This document shows positions 17,337-25,119 of a stretch of DNA of 64,000 bases, one piece after another; positions within the stretch are counted from its first letter, which is position 1; the number at the start of each line of letters is the position of its first letter. Under the pieces are notes generated by a model. The model saw nothing but the letters and a program-made list of their open reading frames with translations, did not search any database and was not told where the DNA came from. The stretch is from Prevotella sp. (lineage in GTDB: Bacteria; Bacteroidota; Bacteroidia; Bacteroidales; Bacteroidaceae). The stretch is from the NCBI GenBank assembly GCA_017618275.1, contig JAFZUS010000004.1:93575-157574 (forward strand), read 5' to 3'. Position numbers and translations under genes: made by a program.

Positions 17337-19415
17337 ATGGCACATTCTCATTCTCATGAACATTGTGAAAGTTGCTCTCACGAACATCACCACGAGCACG
17401 AACATCACCACGAGCATTCGCTGAAGCGTCAACTCTGGCTCATCGGCATTACCGTCGTATTGCTGATCATCGCCGTCTTGATAGAACGCAACCTGAACCT
17501 GACAGTCTGGCAACTGATGCTTGTCTATCTCGTACCTTATTTGTTGATAGGCCACGAGACGCTGCACGAGGCGTGGGAGGGAATCACCCACGGCGATGCC
17601 TTCAATGAGCACTTCCTCATGTCCGTCGCTACCATCGGTGCCCTCTGCATCGGTTTCCTGCCAGGGGCAGAGACGGAGTTCCCTGAGGCGGTATTCGTGA
17701 TGCTCTTCTTCCAGGTCGGTGAACTCTTCGAGGGCTATGCCGAGGGTAAGAGTCGCGAGAGCATCGCACACCTGATGGACATAAGACCAGATGTTGCACA
17801 TCTGGAAATTAGGAATGAGGAATTAGGAATTAGAAATTATGATTACCAGACAAGCATAAAGGATGTTTCTCCTGAGGAGGTTGGAGTAGGGGAGACCATC
17901 GTGATCCGTCCGGGTGAGAAGGTGCCTCTCGATGGTGTGGTTATCGAAGGGGCGTCAGCGCTGAACACCGTGGCACTGACGGGTGAGTCGTTGCCCCGTG
18001 ATGTGAATGTAGGCGACGAGGTCATCTCTGGCTGCGTCAACCTGTCGGGTGTCTTGAAAGTGCGCACCACGAAGGCCTTTGGCGAGAGTACCGTCTCGAA
18101 GATCATCCGCCTCGTGGAGAATGCAGGCGAACATAAGTCGCAGAGCGAGACCTTCATCACCCGCTTTGCCCGTGTCTATACGCCTATCGTGGTGTTCGCC
18201 GCCCTGGCTCTCGCCATTATTCCCACACTACTTGGCGGCAGTTTCGCCACGTGGTTGTATAGGGCTCTGATGTTCCTCGTTGTGTCTTGTCCCTGCGCCT
18301 TGGTGATCAGTGTGCCCCTCACCTTCTTTGGAGGTATAGGAGGTGCCTCGCGCAAGGGCATCCTCATCAAGGGGGCCAACTATATGGACGTATTGGCGAA
18401 GGTCGATACCGTTGTCTTCGACAAGACCGGCACCCTCACGCATGGTCAGTTTGCAGTCACCGCCGTACATTCTGATAACGTTGAGTCTAGAACGGAGAGT
18501 GTAGAGTTTGCTGCCGCCACTCCTTCTGCAAATGGGACGGCGGTAGCAAACTCTACACTCTCAACTCTCAACTCTCAACTCCTCCATCTTGCTGCTCATG
18601 TCGAGCACTTTTCCACCCATCCCATCGGGGCAGCCCTGCGTGATGCCTTCCCTGATGAGGCGACGGACGGTTGTCAGGTCTCTGAGGTTGAGGAGATCGC
18701 AGGTCATGGCATCCGTGCAAGAGTAGGGGATCAGATTGTCTGTGTGGGTAATACGAAGATGATGGATGCCGTTGGTGCGAAATGGCACGACTGCCCTCAT
18801 TGTGGACATGGACATCAATCTGTTTCCGGTACCATCATCCATGTAGCCATCGATGGCGAGTATGCGGGCCATATCGTCATCAACGACCAGATCAAGGCTG
18901 ACAGTGCTGAGGCGATTGCCAGCCTGAAGGAACTGGGTGTAAAGAAGACCGTCATGCTGACTGGCGACCGCAAGGAGGTAGCCGACAATGTGGCCAAGAC
19001 CCTCGGTCTCTCGGAATACCACGCCGAACTCCTCCCCGCCGATAAAGTCAAGTATATAGATAGTTTAAATTCTACATTCTCAAAGGTTGCCTTTGTGGGT
19101 GACGGTATCAACGATGCCCCTGTACTGGCCCGTGCCGATGTGGGTATCGCGATGGGTGGTCTCGGTTCCGATGCCGCCATCGAGGCAGCCGATGTGGTGC
19201 TGATGGACGACAAACCCTCGAAGATAGCCCTTGCCATCCGTATGGCCCGTCGTACACTCTCTATAGCCCGTCAGAATGTGGCTTTTGCCATTGGCGTCAA
19301 GGTGGCTGTGCTCATCCTCGCAGCCTTCGGCATCGCCACCATGTGGCTCGCCGTCTTCGCCGACGTGGGTGTCACCGTCCTTGCCGTCCTCAACGCCATG
19401 CGTGCCCTCCGCTAA
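17337..19415 (+). CDS. Heavy-metal P1B-type ATPase (Zn/Cd/Pb/Co type)
   Basis: 692 residues. The N terminus is a His-rich metal-binding stretch (about residues 3-27) instead of a standard HMA domain. Six to eight membrane helices carry the metal-transport motif Cys318-Pro-Cys320. The P domain has the phosphorylated Asp362 in DKTGTLTHG, and GDGINDAP lies near the end. CPC with the His-rich tail points to export of zinc, cadmium, lead or cobalt. Two unusual in-frame inserts are encoded by short repeats: IRNEELGIRNYDYQ before the actuator domain (17805-17847) and a hairpin-encoded stretch between the P and N domains (18495-18583). The leucyl/phenylalanyl-transferase gene follows after 13 bp. Confidence 0.94.
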   Translation: MAHSHSHEHCESCSHEHHHEHEHHHEHSLKRQLWLIGITVVLLIIAVLIERNLNLTVWQLMLVYLVPYLLIGHETLHEAWEGITHGDAFNEHFLMSVATIGALCIGFLPGAETEFPEAVFVMLFFQVGELFEGYAEGKSRESIAHLMDIRPDVAHLEIRNEELGIRNYDYQTSIKDVSPEEVGVGETIVIRPGEKVPLDGVVIEGASALNTVALTGESLPRDVNVGDEVISGCVNLSGVLKVRTTKAFGESTVSKIIRLVENAGEHKSQSETFITRFARVYTPIVVFAALALAIIPTLLGGSFATWLYRALMFLVVSCPCALVISVPLTFFGGIGGASRKGILIKGANYMDVLAKVDTVVFDKTGTLTHGQFAVTAVHSDNVESRTESVEFAAATPSANGTAVANSTLSTLNSQLLHLAAHVEHFSTHPIGAALRDAFPDEATDGCQVSEVEEIAGHGIRARVGDQIVCVGNTKMMDAVGAKWHDCPHCGHGHQSVSGTIIHVAIDGEYAGHIVINDQIKADSAEAIASLKELGVKKTVMLTGDRKEVADNVAKTLGLSEYHAELLPADKVKYIDSLNSTFSKVAFVGDGINDAPVLARADVGIAMGGLGSDAAIEAADVVLMDDKPSKIALAIRMARRTLSIARQNVAFAIGVKVAVLILAAFGIATMWLAVFADVGVTVLAVLNAMRALR
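17805..17847 (+). repeat. AATTAGG-type microrepeat inside the ATPase gene
   Basis: Four AATTAG/AATGAGG units followed by AATTATGATTAC, read in frame as IRNEELGIRNYDYQ. The same tail and units occur at 25078-25119 between cydA and cydB. Confidence 0.75.
18495..18583 (+). repeat. In-frame inverted repeat plus CTCTCAA tandem repeat in the ATPase gene
   Basis: Arms 18495-18518 and 18539-18562 pair in 23 of 24 positions around a 20-nt loop. They are followed by three CTCTCAA heptamers. The whole stretch is open in the ATPase frame and encodes an Ala/Thr/Ser-rich loop ending STLNSQLLHLAAH, which breaks the otherwise conserved start of the nucleotide-binding domain. Confidence 0.85.
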
Positions 19416-19428
19416 TATATTTCAACCG

Positions 19429-20082
19429 ATGGCAGTATTTCAATTAGATAAAGAGTTGTGGTTTCCGGATCCTTATCAGGGTGAGGACGACGGACTGGTG
19501 GCTGTGGGTGGCGACCTGTCGGTTGACCGTCTGTTGCTGGCCTATTCGAACGGTTTCTTCCCTTGGTTCTCGTTCCGCCATCAGGAGGAACCCCTGTGGT
19601 ATTGTCCTTTACAGCGCTTTGTCATCTTCCCTGGCGAGGTGCATGTCAGCCACTCCATGCAGCAACTGATCAACCAGCACCGCTACAAAACCACCATCAA
19701 TCAGGATTTCGAGGGAGTGATCCGAGGGTGCGCCACAGCCCAGAACCGCCATCAGGAGGAGGGTGCCTGGCTCGGCCCTGACATCATCGAGGCCTACACA
19801 GAACTCCATCGTCAGGGCTTTGCGGCCAGTGTCGAGGTGTGGGAAAATGAGCGATTGGTGGGTGGTCTCTATGGCGTGAACCTTGGAGCCTCTTTCTTTG
19901 GCGAGAGCATGTTCTCGTTGGTTCCCAATGCCTCAAAACTGGCCCTCATCCATTTAGCCCACATGTTTGAACTGCTAGGAGGACGGCTTATCGACTGTCA
20001 GTTCGAAACGCCGCACCTCCGTTCAATGGGTGGCAGGTACATCTCCTACCAGAAATACATCAATATCATCAAGAAGCCCTAA
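19429..20082 (+). CDS. aat: Leucyl/phenylalanyl-tRNA-protein transferase
   Basis: 217 residues from the ATG at 19429. A longer upstream frame exists, but its extra residues are only the ATPase gene read in another frame. Family features are FPDP near residue 12, DGLVAVGGDLSVDRLLLAY, NGFFPW, the EGAWLGPDIIEAY block and the LGASFFGESMFS region. The enzyme adds Leu or Phe to proteins with N-terminal Arg or Lys, marking them for ClpAP degradation in the cytoplasm. It is probably transcribed with the metal ATPase. Confidence 0.95.
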   Translation: MAVFQLDKELWFPDPYQGEDDGLVAVGGDLSVDRLLLAYSNGFFPWFSFRHQEEPLWYCPLQRFVIFPGEVHVSHSMQQLINQHRYKTTINQDFEGVIRGCATAQNRHQEEGAWLGPDIIEAYTELHRQGFAASVEVWENERLVGGLYGVNLGASFFGESMFSLVPNASKLALIHLAHMFELLGGRLIDCQFETPHLRSMGGRYISYQKYINIIKKP

Positions 20083-20116
20083 AAGTGGGGAAAAAGTAAC
20101 TTTTTTATTAAAAAAC

Positions 20117-20147
20117 TTTGCACTTTGCTTATTTTTTTATATCTTTG
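20117..20147 (+). promoter_or_regulatory. Promoter for the lipoprotein gene
   Basis: TTTG at 20117-20120, 19 bp, TATCTTTG at 20140-20147; about 60 bp of leader precedes the ATG at 20208. Confidence 0.75.
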
Positions 20148-20207
20148 TGCCCGTATAATACAATTTCCAAACACTAAACTATATTATTAATTTAAAACAG
20201 AAGAAGT

Positions 20208-21455
20208 ATGAAAAAGATTTTGATGGCAGCAGCGGCCTTATGCTGTATGATGACAGTTGTTATGTCACTTAGTTCATGCACAGATGCCGAGGACAATCCC
20301 TCGGTCCCCTCTGATCTGCAATTAGTTCTCGCTCCTGATGCCAAGACCGATGTCGTCCTGGATGATGTCATTTGTGGTAGTGGCGAATTCACACTCAAGT
20401 TCGTTCCCAGTGTTACTACTGAGGAGATTACCGTCGACGACTTTTCCTTTGAGATAGATGAGGATCCAATAGAGGTCGGAGGTTCCTGCGAGATACCCGG
20501 AGAACCGTTGGGTACTGAATTGAAACTCAAACATGTTGATTTCTACGATGGTATCTGGTGGGCATACTTCACATATTATGCACCTGCCTTCACTGCCGCA
20601 CTGAAATCCACTGTTAATGTGATGTTCCGTGGTACTCAGGTGGCTACCGTCAACGTTACGTACAACAAACCCTATGAAGTAGAGATAAATACACTTGACG
20701 GCTACCTCTATCCTGGCCAGACATATACCGCTACATTGTTTGACTATTCTACCGACCAGCCCTTCGAGGGACTCTGGTTCCTGGGACAGTCCTCATTCAC
20801 GGTAAATTTGGTCGAGCCCTTTGACTTCCATAAAAAAGACTATTCGATAGAAGACTATGACGTTGTCATACCCGAGGATTTCCCATTCAGCGATGCTGAG
20901 AAGGAGCAAGGTTTCGCCACTATAGCCCTCGGTGTCCTGGCAGATGGCGGCATGACCTCCACACTTTTCCATGTCAAATATCAGGAGCCTCTTAAGGCCG
21001 TAGCCACCTCATGGGATTATTACTTCTTCGTGGAACCTCTAGAGGACTATGAGGATGACGTGGTGAATCTGGTGGATACATACATCATTTCGCCCAACAA
21101 CAATAATGTTCCAGAAGAATCAGACTGTATGTTCCAGTTCGTTGACAATATAGCGACCAAGAACATCATTAATTTGTTACCTGCTGAGGGAACAATCAGT
21201 CTCAAGACGATTCTTAAGGACGAGTATCCTCCCAAGGATAGTTATACTATCGGCTACCACTACAAACTTGTCATTCAGAGTAAGTCAGCAGACGATGAGG
21301 TGGTGGATACTAAAACCTTTGAAGCCAATACTGCAGTCACCACCCCCGCAGAATATCTTAATAGTGAGTATCCACAATCCCTTGACTTCAAATATAACAT
21401 CGATAAAGATGGCAGAATCTCTATCGAATCTTCAGACTGGCATAAGATCAAATAG
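20208..21455 (+). CDS. Lipoprotein of unknown function
   Basis: 415 residues. A type II signal peptide ends MSLSSC, so the protein is lipidated at Cys23 or so; acidic residues just after the Cys (TDAED) suggest outer-membrane or surface display as in Bacteroidetes lipoproteins. The rest is an acidic, beta-rich sequence with many Asp/Glu/Tyr and no motif I recognise. It is a single gene with its own promoter and terminator. GC is a little lower than in the neighbours. Confidence 0.78.
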   Translation: MKKILMAAAALCCMMTVVMSLSSCTDAEDNPSVPSDLQLVLAPDAKTDVVLDDVICGSGEFTLKFVPSVTTEEITVDDFSFEIDEDPIEVGGSCEIPGEPLGTELKLKHVDFYDGIWWAYFTYYAPAFTAALKSTVNVMFRGTQVATVNVTYNKPYEVEINTLDGYLYPGQTYTATLFDYSTDQPFEGLWFLGQSSFTVNLVEPFDFHKKDYSIEDYDVVIPEDFPFSDAEKEQGFATIALGVLADGGMTSTLFHVKYQEPLKAVATSWDYYFFVEPLEDYEDDVVNLVDTYIISPNNNNVPEESDCMFQFVDNIATKNIINLLPAEGTISLKTILKDEYPPKDSYTIGYHYKLVIQSKSADDEVVDTKTFEANTAVTTPAEYLNSEYPQSLDFKYNIDKDGRISIESSDWHKIK

Positions 21456-21476
21456 AAGAGTTTTCATTTCCAAACA

Positions 21477-21512
21477 CAAAAGAAAGGCATCCTAGCGGGT
21501 GCCTTTTCTTTT
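21477..21512 (+). terminator. Terminator after the lipoprotein gene
   Basis: AAAAGAAAGGCATCC and GGGTGCCTTTTCTTTT form a long stem with a TAGC loop and T-rich 3' arm; the A-rich 5' arm would let it work in both directions. Confidence 0.8.
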
Positions 21513-21513
21513 G

Positions 21514-21583
21514 ACACACCGTTCCTGACCCTCTGTGCGGTTCTCTGTGTGACACACGACTCCTGACCCTCTGTGCGGTCTCC
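21514..21583 (+). repeat. Two copies of a ~30-bp direct repeat
   Basis: Both copies run GACACAC..., then TCCTGACCCTCTGTGCGGT, spaced about 37 bp apart between two terminators. Function unknown. Confidence 0.6.
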
Positions 21584-21592
21584 AAAGTACAT

Positions 21593-21617
21593 AAAAAAAG
21601 GGACTCCGCTGAGTCCC
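21593..21617 (-). terminator. Intrinsic terminator on the minus strand
   Basis: A 7-bp stem (GGGACTC with GAGTCCC), 4-nt loop and seven Ts in the minus direction. It ends either the possible small RNA or the cyd/BspA transcript. Confidence 0.75.
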
Positions 21618-21655
21618 AGAAATGTTAACCTTAAATCTAATACTATGAAAAACAC
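21593..21655 (-). ncRNA. Possible ~60-nt small RNA with own promoter and terminator
   Basis: Read on the minus strand: a complete promoter (21660-21691), then about 35 nt of unstructured AT-rich sequence, a GGGACTC/GAGTCCC hairpin with an AGCG loop, and seven Ts. No start codon with a sensible frame lies between promoter and terminator. The hairpin may also terminate the BspA-like gene upstream. No family name can be given by eye. Confidence 0.45.
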
Positions 21656-21659
21656 GGTG

Positions 21660-21691
21660 CAAAGATAAATAATTTTTTGATACGAACCAAA
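21660..21691 (-). promoter_or_regulatory. Minus-strand promoter of the possible small RNA
   Basis: TTTG (21691-21688), 20 bp, TATCTTTG (21667-21660): a full Bacteroidetes promoter, although no minus-strand gene starts downstream of it before the terminator at 21593. Confidence 0.65.
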
Positions 21692-21748
21692 TTTTTGGCG
21701 CATTTTTTTAAATTATTTAATGTATGGGAGAGATATCCTGCTCAAATT

Positions 21749-23887
21749 TTAGTCGTTGAGGAGGATATTTGCCACTGCCACGATGTCGGCGATGTTGATG
21801 GAACCATCGAGGTTGACGTCGGCATTTGCCTTGCTAAAGTCAGCGGGCGGATTCCCCATCATATAGTTCGTTATGGCTACGATATCGGCAGTGGTTACCT
21901 GTCCGTCACCATCGGTATCACCCTTGATGAGAGCGGTAGCGGTGAAGTAGCCAGGATCCCCCAGACCGCCGTCAGGATGGGCGTAGGTGGCGTCAATGGC
22001 GTATTCGGTGTAAGGCGTACCCTTGCCACCCACCAGTTTTGTGCAGTTTTCGAACATATGGCCGGAAGGCGCTGTCGTGCTGCTCCAGTTGGTTTTGCAG
22101 TAGATGGTTGTCAGTTCCGAGCAGCCAGCGAACATGCTGGCCATGTTTGTCACCTTACCGATGTCGAACGAGTTGACATCGAGCGTCTGGAGTGACGAGC
22201 AATAGATGAACATGCCATTCATATCTGTGACTTGCTTCGTGTTGAACGCGCTAAGGTCGAGCGAGGTCAGCGACAGGCAGCCGCAGAACATATTTTCCAT
22301 CGTCGTCACTTGGCCTGTATTCAGGTTCTCCAGTCCTTCGACGGTTGTCATTGCAGGCAGATTGTTGTTTTTGCCCATGTGGCCACCATAGAACATCCTA
22401 TTCATCGAGGTCAGCGGGGCGCTCTTCATCGAGGGGTCGATCACGGCTTTCTTTACCTTGTTGTTGTAGTCTATGAAGCGAATGGCATTGGGCTCGTTCA
22501 CGGGGTCGTACAACTCATGATACGGGTTGTTTTCATCATACAGGTGGTTGTAGTAATAGGTCAGCGTCTGCTTTGCTTCGTCAAACACGGTGTAAACACT
22601 CTTCTTTGTGAAGTAGCCAGGACTCTCCGTGCCACCGTCGGGACGGGCATAGGATATGTTTGTAGAATAATCTTCATAGGTCGTTCCTTTGCCACCTACC
22701 AGTGAGGTGCAACCACTGAACATGTCATACCCGTATATTTCACCATTTTCAGACCAGTCATCGTTGCAATAGATGGTTTTTAGCGACAGGCAATTCTCGA
22801 ACATATTATCCAAAGACCAAACTTTGGTAACATTAAAGTTGCAAAGGTCGAGTAAGGTCAGTGCTTTGCATTCAGAGAACATATACCCCATTCCCTCAAC
22901 ATTGGCGGTGTTGAATGAACTGAGATCTATTGATCTCAGGGCAGAGCAATAATCGAACATATTTGACATATCCTTAACCTTGGCGGTGTTGAATGAACTG
23001 AGATCTATTGATCTCAAGGCAGAGCAATATTCGAACATATATGACATGTCCTTAACCTTGGTGGTGTTGAACGAACTGAGATTCAGTGATTTTAGGGTAG
23101 AGCACCGATAGAACATATACGACATGTCCTCAGTGTTGGCGGTGTTGAACGAACTGAGATTCAGTGAAGTCAGGTGTGAGCAATAGTTGAACATTCCATG
23201 CATATTCTTTACCTTCGAGGTATTGAACGCACTGAGATTCAGTGATTTCAGGGCCGAACAACCGTAGAACATCTCCGACATATTCGTTACTTTTGCGGTG
23301 TTGAACGAACTGAGATTCAGTGATGTCAGGGCCGAACAGTCGTAGAACATCTCCGACATATTCGTTACTTTGGCGGTGTTGAACGAACTGAGATCCAGCG
23401 ATGTCAAGGCAGAGCACCGGTAGAACATCTCCGACATATTCGTCACCTTTGCGGTGTTGAACGAACTGAGATCTAGCGATTTTAGGGAAAAGCACCGGTA
23501 GAACATCCTTCTCATATTCGTCACATTGGCGGTATTCAGGTTTTCCAAGCCTTCAATGTCCGTAATGTCCAATTGTTTGTCACCCTCATCAACGTTTCCG
23601 CCATAAAACATATTTTCCATGGATGTCAATGGTGCGTTCTTCATCGACGGGTCGATTACGACTTTGCTCACATGCATGCAATAGTCAGAGAAACGCACGG
23701 CATTAGGATTGTTGACCGGGTCGTACAACTCATGGTAAGGGTTACTTGAGTTATACTTGGTGTTGTAATAATAGGTCAGCGTACGTATGTCTTCATCAAA
23801 AACGGTGTACACGACCTTCGTTGCGGCAGCATACATGGATATGCTGCACAGCAACGTTGCGAAAAGGGTCAGTATTCTGGATCTCAT
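21749..23887 (-). CDS. BspA/DUF285-repeat surface protein with dockerin-like end
   Basis: 712 residues with a signal peptide ending MYAAA. Two blocks of 26-residue DUF285 repeats (pattern FNTAKVTNMSEMFYRCSALTSLDLSS) make up about 85-385 and 495-605. Each block is preceded by the same VYTVFDE..LTYYYN module and ends in a YARPDGG/YAHPDGG...PGYFT segment, so the protein is an internal duplication. The C terminus carries two dockerin-like calcium loops (DTDGDGQVTTADIVAI and DVNLDGSINIADIVAV). It is a likely exported surface or adhesion protein. It begins 14 bp after cydB on the same strand, so read-through from the cyd operon is likely. Confidence 0.85.
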   Translation of the reverse strand: MRSRILTLFATLLCSISMYAAATKVVYTVFDEDIRTLTYYYNTKYNSSNPYHELYDPVNNPNAVRFSDYCMHVSKVVIDPSMKNAPLTSMENMFYGGNVDEGDKQLDITDIEGLENLNTANVTNMRRMFYRCFSLKSLDLSSFNTAKVTNMSEMFYRCSALTSLDLSSFNTAKVTNMSEMFYDCSALTSLNLSSFNTAKVTNMSEMFYGCSALKSLNLSAFNTSKVKNMHGMFNYCSHLTSLNLSSFNTANTEDMSYMFYRCSTLKSLNLSSFNTTKVKDMSYMFEYCSALRSIDLSSFNTAKVKDMSNMFDYCSALRSIDLSSFNTANVEGMGYMFSECKALTLLDLCNFNVTKVWSLDNMFENCLSLKTIYCNDDWSENGEIYGYDMFSGCTSLVGGKGTTYEDYSTNISYARPDGGTESPGYFTKKSVYTVFDEAKQTLTYYYNHLYDENNPYHELYDPVNEPNAIRFIDYNNKVKKAVIDPSMKSAPLTSMNRMFYGGHMGKNNNLPAMTTVEGLENLNTGQVTTMENMFCGCLSLTSLDLSAFNTKQVTDMNGMFIYCSSLQTLDVNSFDIGKVTNMASMFAGCSELTTIYCKTNWSSTTAPSGHMFENCTKLVGGKGTPYTEYAIDATYAHPDGGLGDPGYFTATALIKGDTDGDGQVTTADIVAITNYMMGNPPADFSKANADVNLDGSINIADIVAVANILLND
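22900..23490 (-). repeat. 78-bp tandem repeats coding for DUF285 units
   Basis: At least eight near-identical 78-bp units sit inside the BspA-like gene, each reading GTTGAACGAACTGAGAT or a close variant on the plus strand. The identity at DNA level is high enough to allow recombination and copy-number change. Confidence 0.8.
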
Positions 23888-23901
23888 TGTCGTTAACGAT
23901 C

Positions 23902-25074
23902 TTAGTAGGCGTGGTCGTTCTGGATCTCTTCCTTGTCGAGTTTCTTGGCATCGATGGCGCGCCAGGCATAGACGATATAAGCCAGTACGAAAGGCACAAG
24001 CAACGAGACGTAGAACATCGTGCGCAGCGTGAACTCACTCGAACAGGAGTTCTGGAGTGTCAGTGACGACTGCAGGTCGGCTGTCGAGGGGTAGTAGGCT
24101 GTATTGTTCCAGGCGCAGCAGAGCAGCAGGGCGAGTACGGTGAGGACGGTGCCGATGCCTGCTGGCCAGATGCCACTGATGTAGTCCTTTGAGACGATGG
24201 TCTTGCCAATGCCGAAAAGCACAAGCACGACACCTATCAACAACAGGATGAGGAGATACCACATCTCGATGAAATTGTTCAGATATTTGTAGGGCTCCAT
24301 GAAGATGACTCCCGTTTCAGGATTGTAGGCAAAGCCATCCTTCACCAACAGATGGACGAGATAGGCCACGAAGAGCACGACGAAGGGTACAGCCGCACCT
24401 ATCAGACGGACGCTGCCGCGAGAGCGGATATCCTCGTCGTTGACATTGTTCATCACGTAGAGGATGCCCAGTACACGGGCCAGGAATACAACGGCGAAGC
24501 CAAGTATCAGCACCCAGGGATTGAGTAGGGCATCGAGACCGTGAGAGGCATTGGCCCAGGATGATATCACTGGTGTGATATCCAGTTGAGTGTTGAGAGT
24601 TGAGAGTTGAGAGTTGACCAGATTGTCTTTTGCGATGATGAAGTTGGAACCCTCGAAGAAGGTGGCGACAGCACCGCCTAAGAGTAGCGGACCCACGATG
24701 CCGTTCAGGGTCAGGAAGAACTGGAAGGTCTTGGGACCGAGGAAGTTGCCGATCTTGTTCTGGAACTCGTAACTGACGGCCTGAAGCACGAAGGTAAAGA
24801 GGATGATCATCCAGAGCCAGTAGGCACCTCCGAAACTCGTCGAATAGAAGAGTGGGAAGGAGGCGAAGAAAGCACCTCCGAAGGTGACGAGGGTGGTGAA
24901 AGTAAACTCCCACTTACGTCCCGTGGAGTTGTAGACGAGCCTGCGGCCTTCTTCTGTATAGCCCAGCGAACGGGCTACGGAGTTGGCACCCTGTACAAAC
25001 AACAGGAAAACTAATATCGCACCTAATAGTGATACGATGAAACACCAGTAGTGCTGTAAGAATTCGTATGTCAT
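23902..25074 (-). CDS. cydB: Cytochrome bd quinol oxidase subunit II
   Basis: 390 residues, about eight to nine membrane helices, starting MTYEFLQHYWCFIVSLLGAI. It partners CydA in a quinol oxidase with high oxygen affinity in the cytoplasmic membrane, which lets anaerobes scavenge oxygen and respire at trace levels. A loop between helices carries the unusual insert LVNSQLSTLNTQLD, encoded by GAGTTGA heptamers (24585-24618), a peptide almost the same as one in the metal ATPase. It follows cydA after 27 bp. Confidence 0.95.
   Translation of the reverse strand: MTYEFLQHYWCFIVSLLGAILVFLLFVQGANSVARSLGYTEEGRRLVYNSTGRKWEFTFTTLVTFGGAFFASFPLFYSTSFGGAYWLWMIILFTFVLQAVSYEFQNKIGNFLGPKTFQFFLTLNGIVGPLLLGGAVATFFEGSNFIIAKDNLVNSQLSTLNTQLDITPVISSWANASHGLDALLNPWVLILGFAVVFLARVLGILYVMNNVNDEDIRSRGSVRLIGAAVPFVVLFVAYLVHLLVKDGFAYNPETGVIFMEPYKYLNNFIEMWYLLILLLIGVVLVLFGIGKTIVSKDYISGIWPAGIGTVLTVLALLLCCAWNNTAYYPSTADLQSSLTLQNSCSSEFTLRTMFYVSLLVPFVLAYIVYAWRAIDAKKLDKEEIQNDHAY
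24563..24618 (-). repeat. Palindrome and GAGTTGA heptamer repeat inside cydB
   Basis: GATATCAC-TGGT-GTGATATC (24563-24582) is a perfect inverted repeat and is directly followed by about four GAGTTGA-type units. The stretch is in frame in cydB. Confidence 0.75.
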
Positions 25075-25077
25075 GTT

Positions 25078-25119
25078 AAATTATGAATTAGAAATTAGTA
25101 ATTAGGAATTATGATTACT
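25078..25119 (-). repeat. AATTAGG-type microrepeat in the cydA-cydB gap
   Basis: AATTAG/AATTAGTA units end in AATTATGATTAC on the plus strand, the same as at 17805-17847. The repeat supplies the last codons and stop of cydA (SNHNS, stop) and most of the 27-bp spacer before cydB. Confidence 0.7.

Noticed and set aside
19276-19428. N-terminal extension of the aat frame
   Set aside because: The extra residues are the ATPase gene in another frame; the family starts at MAVFQLDKELWFPDP.
21464-21703. 80-residue minus-strand frame across the possible small RNA
   Set aside because: It starts upstream of the promoter and runs through two terminators; no family resemblance.
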